Shown: positions 58,479-64,000 of the stretch, in pieces
Position numbering within the stretch: the stretch's first letter is position 1
Layout: each line of letters opens with the position of its first letter
Source of the DNA: Caballeronia fortuita
GTDB taxonomy: Bacteria > Pseudomonadota > Gammaproteobacteria > Burkholderiales > Burkholderiaceae
DNA length: 64,000 bases
Assembly (NCBI RefSeq): GCF_001544835.2
Contig: NZ_FCNX02000001.1
Location: 124,001 to 188,000, forward strand
Direction of reading: 5' to 3'
The notes under the pieces: model-generated
Seen by the model: only the letters and a program-made list of their open reading frames with translations
The model's database searches: none
Told to the model about the DNA's origin: nothing
Made by a program: the position numbers and the translations under genes

Positions 58479-59513
58479 TCAGGCGGAAGACGAGCGGGCG
58501 ACGGCGCGTATTGCGTCATTCGCGGCGTCTTCGATCATCAGCGGTTCTAGCGCGTAGCCCGCCGCGCGCCAGGCCGCGAGACCGCCGAGCAGCGGCGCGA
58601 CATCGGTGAAGCCGTGCGCGGTCAACTCTTTGGCGGCAAGCGCGGCCGATACGTCGCTCGGGCAATCGCAATACGTCACGAGCTTGCGATTGCGCGCGAT
58701 GTCCGCGAGTTGCGATGCGGCGTCGTCGTGCAGAAGCAGCGCGCCGGGAATGGCGAACGGGTCCATCGCGCGACGTTCGCGCCGGCGCACGTCGATGACG
58801 AGTGGCGGCGGCTCGCCTTCGAGCAGCGCGCGCAGCATCGCGGTATCGATGCGCGCCATGCGCAGCCTGCGCAACAGCGACACGCGCTGCCACCAGCGCA
58901 CGCCGAGGTAGAGCGCGAGGACGACGAGCGCGAGCACGATCACGCCGCGCCCGAAGAGGTCGAGCCAGGCGAGCGCGCTATCGACGAGATCGGCGAAGAT
59001 CGCGCCGAACGCGACGCCGATGCCGGACCACAGCAGCGCACCGAGCGCGTCATACAAGAGAAAGCTGCCGAAGCCGATGCCGGTCGCGCCCGCAACGGGA
59101 ATCGCGAGCGTCGACAAGCCGGGTATGAACTTCGACACCGCGAGTACGCGCACGCCGAAGCGTCCGAAGAAGTCGAGGCTGCGGTTCACGCAGGTATCGC
59201 GCGAGATCGAGAGCTTGCATATGAAGGCGAGCACGCGGCTGCCATAGCGGCGTCCGAGCCAGAACCAGAGCGTGTCGCCGATGAGCGCGGCAACGCTGGC
59301 CGTGACGACGATCGCCGCGAGCGGTCCCCATGCGGCAAACGGAAAGCCCGCTGCAAGCGTCGAGACCGGCGCCGCTGCGAAGCTCGCCGAGACCGTGATC
59401 GCGCCCGTCAGAACCAATGTGGGCAAGGCCGGGAGCGGCAAGCCGAGGCACTCGAGGAGAACGTTGGCAAAAACCAACGGCAGGCCATATTCGATGATGA
59501 GCTCGCGTAGCAT
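58479..59513 (-). CDS. DedA-family membrane protein fused to a rhodanese-like domain
   Basis: 344 residues. Residues 1-210 are a DedA/SNARE-associated membrane domain (VFANVLLECLGLPLPALPTLVL, the FIGRF..GV-R-L-..SKFIPGLSTLAIPVAGAT region at 114-145). About 222-333 is a cytoplasmic rhodanese domain with VIDVRRRERRAMDPFAIPGALLL and a catalytic-loop cysteine in YCDCPSD (C282 or C284). DedA proteins are lipid flippases or proton-linked transporters. The rhodanese could carry sulfur or sense redox state. Upstream of, and probably co-transcribed with, mnmC. Confidence 0.9.
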   Translation of the reverse strand: MLRELIIEYGLPLVFANVLLECLGLPLPALPTLVLTGAITVSASFAAAPVSTLAAGFPFAAWGPLAAIVVTASVAALIGDTLWFWLGRRYGSRVLAFICKLSISRDTCVNRSLDFFGRFGVRVLAVSKFIPGLSTLAIPVAGATGIGFGSFLLYDALGALLWSGIGVAFGAIFADLVDSALAWLDLFGRGVIVLALVVLALYLGVRWWQRVSLLRRLRMARIDTAMLRALLEGEPPPLVIDVRRRERRAMDPFAIPGALLLHDDAASQLADIARNRKLVTYCDCPSDVSAALAAKELTAHGFTDVAPLLGGLAAWRAAGYALEPLMIEDAANDAIRAVARSSSA

Positions 59514-59731
59514 GGACCGGACCCAGTTGTTCTACGCCCAGAAAAACGGCCAGCAGCCTCGAAAATATAAGGGTAAATCTTTGAAACCCTTATCCTGATT
59601 GGGTTTGCGCTGCGCTATCATACCAAGCGCCGCGTATAGAGGCGGCGTGAAGACGACGATGTGAAGCAAGGCCGGTGGATTGGCGCGCAGAACGCCGAAT
59701 CGCGGGGAGCCACGCCAGAAGGCGCTTCCAC

Positions 59732-59759
59732 TCGACTGCACGGCTTGCGCACGTATAAT
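59732..59759 (+). promoter_or_regulatory. Predicted promoter of the HU gene
   Basis: A perfect TATAAT (59754-59759) 49 bp before the ATG, with TCGACT (59732-59737) at 16 bp as a weak -35. Confidence 0.6.
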
Positions 59760-59808
59760 CGGCGCGTTCGCGCTGTTCGTGTCAACCTAAACTGATAAAG
59801 GAACCTTA

Positions 59809-60087
59809 ATGAACAAACAGGAACTGATCGACGCCGTAGCCGCGCAGACCGGCGCCAGCAAGGCTCAAACCGGCGAAACGCTGGACACGTTGCTCGAAGT
59901 GATCAAGAAGGCTGTCTCGAAAGGTGACGCAGTGCAGTTGATCGGCTTCGGCAGCTTCGGCTCGGGAAAGCGCGCAGCGCGCACCGGCCGCAATCCGAAG
60001 ACCGGCGAGTCCATCAAGATTCCGGCAGCAAAGACGGTCAAGTTTACGGCTGGCAAGGCATTCAAGGATGCAGTGAACAAGCGGTAA
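59809..60087 (+). CDS. hupB: HU-family nucleoid DNA-binding protein
   Basis: 92 residues, typical [22 protein letters not shown], the [22 protein letters not shown] beta-arm and [22 protein letters not shown] end. Bends DNA non-specifically and compacts the nucleoid; HU also assists DnaA at origins. AAAGGAACCTTA precedes the ATG. Monocistronic, with its own promoter and terminator. HU alpha/beta naming is not certain. Confidence 0.96.
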   Translation: MNKQELIDAVAAQTGASKAQTGETLDTLLEVIKKAVSKGDAVQLIGFGSFGSGKRAARTGRNPKTGESIKIPAAKTVKFTAGKAFKDAVNKR

Positions 60088-60133
60088 GCATTTTGCCGAT
60101 TGTGCGGCTACCCAAGGTAGCCCGTTGTACATG

Positions 60134-60157
60134 ACCCGCCCTCGGCGGGTTTTTTTT
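60134..60157 (+). terminator. Terminator of the HU gene
   Basis: 7-bp stem ACCCGCC / GGCGGGT with a CTC loop followed by seven further T residues. Confidence 0.9.
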
Positions 60158-60207
60158 CGGCTGCGCATCGGTCCGGCGGCCCGATTCCGCATCGGGCGCG
60201 CCGCGCA

Positions 60208-61494
60208 TCAATGCCGATGATCGTCGCAATCGCAACCGGGTCCGTGATGGTGATCGCGGTCGTGATCGTTGTCATGATCGTGGTCTTCGACTTCCCACGC
60301 CGGGAACGGATCGGGCAGGCGATGCAATGCATCGGCGTCGAGCGTCCATTCATCATCGGTGACAAGGCATGCGTCGAACTTGTCCTGCCAGATAGCGGGA
60401 TCGAGGTTCGAGCCGATCAGCACCAGTTCCTGCCGCCGATCTCCGATGCTATTGTCGTCGGGATCCCCATACCATTCCGCGACGATCTCGGCTTCGAGCT
60501 CGGGATCGTCGACCGGCCATTCGCTGCGATCCTGCGCGGCCCACCACAGCCCCGCCGGACCATGCCGCACCGTGCCGCCCGCCTGCGACAGCGAGCCGCC
60601 GACATCGCTTCGCGTCGCCAGCCAGAAGAAGCCCTTCGCCCGCAGCACGCCGGGCCATTCTTCATGCAGCAGCGTCCACAGCCGCTCAGGATGAAACGGC
60701 CGGCGCGCGCGATACACGAAATGGCCGACGCCCGATGCATCCGGCGCATCGTTCTCCGCTTGCTCGCCGTTCAGGATCGCGAGCCAGCCGGGCGCGCTCG
60801 CGGTCGCATCGAAATCGAAGCGGCCGGTGTTCAGCAGATCGGCGGGATGCACGTTGCCCGACGGCAAGAGAGATTGCGTCTGTATATGAGACGCGCGCGG
60901 ATTGAGCGCGCGCAGGATGTCCGCGATCTTCGCGACTTGATCTGCGCTGGCGAGATCGATCTTGTTGATGACGATGACATCGCAGAACTCGATCTGCTCG
61001 ACGAGCGTTTCGACGACCGTTTGATCCGCTTCGTCATCGTGGCCTTCGAGCGATAGACCGCGTTCGGCGAGCGAGTCCGAAGAAGCGTAGTCGCGCAGAA
61101 AGCTCCCGGCATCGATCACGGTGACGAAGGTATCGAGGTGTGCGCGGCCTTCGAGCGTCGCGTCGTCGTCGTCGCCGAACGCGAGATGCTCGGCGATGGT
61201 CATCGGCTGAGCGATGCCCGGAGTCTCGACGACGATCGCATCGAAACGCTGCTGCTGCGCAATCCACGTGATCGCGTGCTCGAGCGCCGGCATCGAGCGG
61301 TCGGCGAGCGTCAGCAGCAGGCAGCCGTTGGGCAATTCGGTGGTCTCGCGATCCGCGCCGGATGCGGCCTTGCTGTACGTCACGGCGCCGATGCGCACGC
61401 CTTCGGCGTTCGCGAGCAAGGCATCGACGAGTGTGGTCTTACCCGCGCCGGTGAATCCCGATAGCACGGTAATGGGCAATGGCGTCTGGTTCAT
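60208..61494 (-). CDS. COG0523/CobW-type GTPase lacking the CXCC motif, with a His/Asp-rich tail
   Basis: 428 residues. P-loop GFTGAGKT (13-20), G4 motif NKID, and a C-terminal CobW domain (FVYRARRPFHPERLW). The metal-binding CXCC that in this family follows E-x-x-N-G-C is reduced to C58-L-L-L (NGCLLLTL). The last about 25 residues are rich in His and Asp and contain CDCDD. The family supplies zinc or other metals to client enzymes. Here the metal may be held by the tail only. No Zur box or zinc genes adjoin. Confidence 0.9.
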   Translation of the reverse strand: MNQTPLPITVLSGFTGAGKTTLVDALLANAEGVRIGAVTYSKAASGADRETTELPNGCLLLTLADRSMPALEHAITWIAQQQRFDAIVVETPGIAQPMTIAEHLAFGDDDDATLEGRAHLDTFVTVIDAGSFLRDYASSDSLAERGLSLEGHDDEADQTVVETLVEQIEFCDVIVINKIDLASADQVAKIADILRALNPRASHIQTQSLLPSGNVHPADLLNTGRFDFDATASAPGWLAILNGEQAENDAPDASGVGHFVYRARRPFHPERLWTLLHEEWPGVLRAKGFFWLATRSDVGGSLSQAGGTVRHGPAGLWWAAQDRSEWPVDDPELEAEIVAEWYGDPDDNSIGDRRQELVLIGSNLDPAIWQDKFDACLVTDDEWTLDADALHRLPDPFPAWEVEDHDHDNDHDRDHHHGPGCDCDDHRH

Positions 61495-61633
61495 CGCAGT
61501 GGATCGTGACAGGGAACGGAGCGCGCAAGCGCAAGCCCGCGCTGCCGTTTGAGCGGCGCGGGCGATCGAATAGGGGATTTTGCATCAAATGCGCGCCGGA
61601 CGCGGCGCGCGGGCGGAAGTCCGGGCGCGAACT

Positions 61634-62077
61634 TCAGCGCGTGGCCTGAAGCAATTTCCAGCGGCGCAGGATCTCGATGATCTGCACGGAGTATTTGTCG
61701 CGCAATGCAGGTGTTTCGGAATGGTAAGCACCGACCGCCTGCCACGAATTGCCATACTTGTTCATCTTCTGGCGCAGATGCCATGCGGCGACGTACACGC
61801 TCTTGCACGGCTCCATCAACGTGCCGCTCGAAATGCCGTACTGCGCGAGCGTATTGAGATGGATCGAATTGATCTGCATCAGCCCGTAATCGGTCGAGCC
61901 GTTGGCGTTCTTGTTGATCGCGTCCGGCTTGTTGTGCGATTCCTGCCACGCGATTGCGCGCAGGATGAGCGGATTCACCTTCTGGTATTTCGCTGCCTCG
62001 TCGAAGCAGTCTGCGTGCACGGAAGCGGCCGCCGACAGCGGCACGCATATCGCAAGTAGTCGCAGTATTTTCTTCAT
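61634..62077 (-). CDS. Small lytic transglycosylase (IpgF/VirB1-like)
   Basis: 147 residues. Signal peptide (MKKILRLLAICVPLSAAASVHA), then a lysozyme-like SLT domain: catalytic glutamate E46 in AIAWQESHNKP, the STDYGLMQINSIHL motif and AVGAYHSE. Cleaves peptidoglycan locally, usually to let an envelope machine through; the type II secretion gene gspD starts about 600 bp away on the other strand. The start at 62077 follows GAGGACG; the longer frame upstream lacks a signal peptide. Confidence 0.93.
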   Translation of the reverse strand: MKKILRLLAICVPLSAAASVHADCFDEAAKYQKVNPLILRAIAWQESHNKPDAINKNANGSTDYGLMQINSIHLNTLAQYGISSGTLMEPCKSVYVAAWHLRQKMNKYGNSWQAVGAYHSETPALRDKYSVQIIEILRRWKLLQATR

Positions 62078-62680
62078 CGTCCTCGAACTCCATCCGCGCG
62101 CGCGGAACGTCATGCCGCCGTTGCGGCGCCTTGGCGCCAACGCCAACAAATCAACGCCCGCGGCCGGGCTGCATGGGGAAAACCCGCCCATTTCCTGGCC
62201 GCCCGTAATGCGGAACCGACCGTATCATACCGGCTGACGAATCAGGCCATAAGTTGGCTATCAGACATACGGCCGTTCGACCGTCTCGAGATCGCATGTG
62301 CGCGAAACAGTCGGCCTGTCTGTCGGACGTGTTCTAAATGTATGAATATTAAGAGTTGTGGACGGGGTACAATTCGTCTCCCGCGCGCATCGGCCGACCT
62401 TGGAACCGCCCCTGGTACGGTCTATCGGCAAGTTATTCGAAAGCTTGAGCGCTGGATCCGGAATCGCATGTAGCGTCCGATAAGGGCAACCTGATCTGGA
62501 ACGACTTGGCACAATTCCGTTACATAAAGCTGTTATTGTCATATTTTTTAAAATGGTCGAGCGTGGCCGGGCGTGCCCGTTTCACTCTGCGATCGGCGGC
62601 GCTCTCGGCTGACGAGCGGTGCTGCCTTGGCCAGCTCTCCAGAGCCTGGCTCCGACATCACATCCATGAGAAGACAACCT
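62078..62680. other. Non-coding divergent region before gspD
   Basis: About 600 bp. Includes AT-rich stretches at 62338-62352 and 62515-62552 (the latter with TCATATTTTTTAAAATGG), which may hold the gsp promoter. I see no convincing gene, hairpin or repeat. Confidence 0.55.
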
Positions 62681-64000
62681 ATGGCACTGCGTCGTCTCGC
62701 GACGGCAATGCTGGCGGCGGGACTTATCGTCACGCAAGCCGCGCACGCGCAAGTGACGTTGAATTTCGTCAATGCGGACATCGATCAGGTCGCGAAAGCG
62801 ATCGGCGCCGCTACCGGCAAAACGATCATCGTCGATCCCCGCGTCAAGGGGCAACTCAATCTGGTATCGGAAAATCCGGTTCCCGAGGATCAGGCGCTGA
62901 AGACGCTGCAGTCGTCGCTGCGCATGCAGGGCTTCGCGCTCGTGCAGGATCACGGCGTCCTGAAGGTCGTGCCCGAAGCCGACGCCAAGCTGCAAGGCGT
63001 GCCCACGTATGTCGGCAACGCGCCGGCCGCGCGCGGCGATCAGGTGATCACGCAGGTCTTCCAGTTGCACAACGAATCGGCGAACAATCTGCTGCCGGTG
63101 CTGCGGCCGCTCATCTCGCCGAACAACACGATCGCCGCTTATCCGGCGAACAACACGCTCGTCATCACCGATTACGCCGATAACGTGCGCCGCATCGCGG
63201 GCATCATCGCGGGCGTTGATACGGCGGCGGGCCGCTCCGTCGACATCCTCACGTTGAAGAACGCCAACGCGATCGATGTCGCCGAGCAGATGAACAAGCT
63301 GCTCGATCCCGGCGCGGTCGGCAGCACGGACGCGACGCTCAAAGTCACCGTCACGCCCGACGCGCGCACCAACTCGCTGATGTTCCGCGCATCGAGCAGC
63401 GCGCGCCTCGCGGCGGCGAAACAACTGGCGCAGAAGCTCGACGCGCCCACGTCGCAGCCCGGCAACATGCACGTCGTCGCGCTGCGCAACGCGGACGCGA
63501 CGCGCCTCGCCAAGACGCTGCGCGGCATGCTCGGCAAGGGCAGCGGCAGCTCGGACAACACGTCGAACAACAGCTCTAACACGTTCGGTCAGAGCGGCGG
63601 CGGCCTCGGCAATTCGTCGATGTCGACCGGAACGTCGGGCACGCCGCCTTTGCCGGGCGGCCTCGGCGGCAGCGGATCGGGCAGCAGCAACAATCCGATG
63701 TCCGGCGGCACGGGCAGCAAGGATTCGAGCTTTTCGTCGAACAAGGACAACGACTCCGGCAACGATCAGGGCGGCGGCATGATCCAGGCCGACGCCGCGA
63801 CGAACTCGCTCATCATCACCGCGGCGGACCCGGTGTACCGCAATCTGCGCACCGTGATCGACCAGCTCGACGCGCGCCGCGCACAGGTTTATATCGAAGC
63901 GCTGATCGTGGAACTGTCCGCGACGAGCGGCTCGAATCTTGGCATCCAGTGGCAGGGCGCGCTGCTCTCCAACGGCGGCAACAACGCGCTCTACGGCAGT
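62681..64000 (+). CDS. gspD: Type II secretion system secretin GspD (3' end beyond the window)
   Basis: Open to the end of the window (440 codons seen; complete secretins are about 650-800). Signal peptide (MALRRLATAMLAAGLIVTQAAHAQ), N0 domain (VTLNFVNADIDQVAKAIGAATGKTIIVDPRVKGQLNL), then N1-N3 repeats (for instance TLVITDYADNVRRIAGIIAGVD). A long Ser/Gly/Asn-rich insertion occupies about residues 285-365, and the secretin core begins (RAQVYIEALIVELS). Forms the outer-membrane channel. ATG at 62681 follows GAGAAG; an in-frame ATG at 62666 is the alternative start. Confidence 0.95.
   Translation, partial: MALRRLATAMLAAGLIVTQAAHAQVTLNFVNADIDQVAKAIGAATGKTIIVDPRVKGQLNLVSENPVPEDQALKTLQSSLRMQGFALVQDHGVLKVVPEADAKLQGVPTYVGNAPAARGDQVITQVFQLHNESANNLLPVLRPLISPNNTIAAYPANNTLVITDYADNVRRIAGIIAGVDTAAGRSVDILTLKNANAIDVAEQMNKLLDPGAVGSTDATLKVTVTPDARTNSLMFRASSSARLAAAKQLAQKLDAPTSQPGNMHVVALRNADATRLAKTLRGMLGKGSGSSDNTSNNSSNTFGQSGGGLGNSSMSTGTSGTPPLPGGLGGSGSGSSNNPMSGGTGSKDSSFSSNKDNDSGNDQGGGMIQADAATNSLIITAADPVYRNLRTVIDQLDARRAQVYIEALIVELSATSGSNLGIQWQGALLSNGGNNALYGS

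Noticed and set aside
62261..62542. 93-codon minus-strand frame upstream of gspD
   Set aside because: No start signal and low-complexity translation; it covers the AT-rich presumed promoter area.

Overview
The window is high-GC DNA from a beta-proteobacterium of the family Burkholderiaceae, most likely Burkholderia, Paraburkholderia or Caballeronia. It looks like the origin-proximal part of the primary chromosome. The evidence is the conserved block mnmG-rsmG-parA-parB-(SLC13 permease)-atpI-atpBEFHAGDC, two perfect parS sites, hemE and priA nearby, and protein sequences typical of that family. I see no rRNA, tRNA, CRISPR array, prophage or insertion sequence. Almost everything is chromosomal housekeeping or transport.

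Layout. 0.2-2.7 kb (+): a lone thiamine-diphosphate enzyme, then a PepSY protein next to a cytochrome b561-type membrane protein. 2.7-8.0 kb (-): a branched-chain amino acid type binding protein downstream of trifunctional PutA, whose promoter carries a GTTGCA inverted repeat. 8.2-16.6 kb: a tiny membrane protein, priA, hemE, a PheC-like periplasmic protein, an esterase, a non-coding stretch ending in a strong terminator, and an acyl-CoA synthetase. 16.8-30.2 kb (-): the complete F1Fo ATP synthase operon with a good promoter, preceded by the SLC13 permease and the parAB/rsmG/mnmG operon. 30.3-42.0 kb (-): two branched-chain amino acid type ABC transporter loci. The first has a fused permease-ATPase and two tandem binding-protein paralogues; the second has five separate genes. 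42.3-47.0 kb: a GMC oxidoreductase divergent from a LysR regulator, a probable dispersed repeat, a CYTH protein overlapping an AsnC-type regulator tail to tail, and a DUF3717 protein. 47.1-49.3 kb (+): a two-component system. 49.4-59.5 kb (-): a SET-domain protein, an old yellow enzyme, a glutamine amidotransferase, a MarR regulator with a cysteine-rich tail, a YbdK-type ligase, a cation/proton antiporter, an MnmC with a decayed methyltransferase domain, and a DedA-rhodanese fusion. 59.8-64.0 kb: HU, a COG0523 GTPase lacking its CXCC motif, a small lytic transglycosylase, and the start of gspD, which runs off the window.

The most interesting non-coding signals are as follows. (1) The 820-bp gap before mnmC carries two perfect DnaA boxes flanking an AT-rich stretch with six copies of GTTTAC/GTAAAC in 227 bp. 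A second gap about 3 kb away carries an inverted pair of DnaA-box-like sequences. Together they are a candidate replication origin region although dnaA is not here. (2) A parS site is embedded in a 28-bp palindrome followed by a T-run on the transcribed strand, so one sequence looks like both a centromere site and a transcription terminator. (3) A likely PutA operator overlaps the putA promoter. Protein-level oddities are the degenerate MnmC methyltransferase domain, the CXCC-less COG0523 protein and the LivM-LivG fusion.
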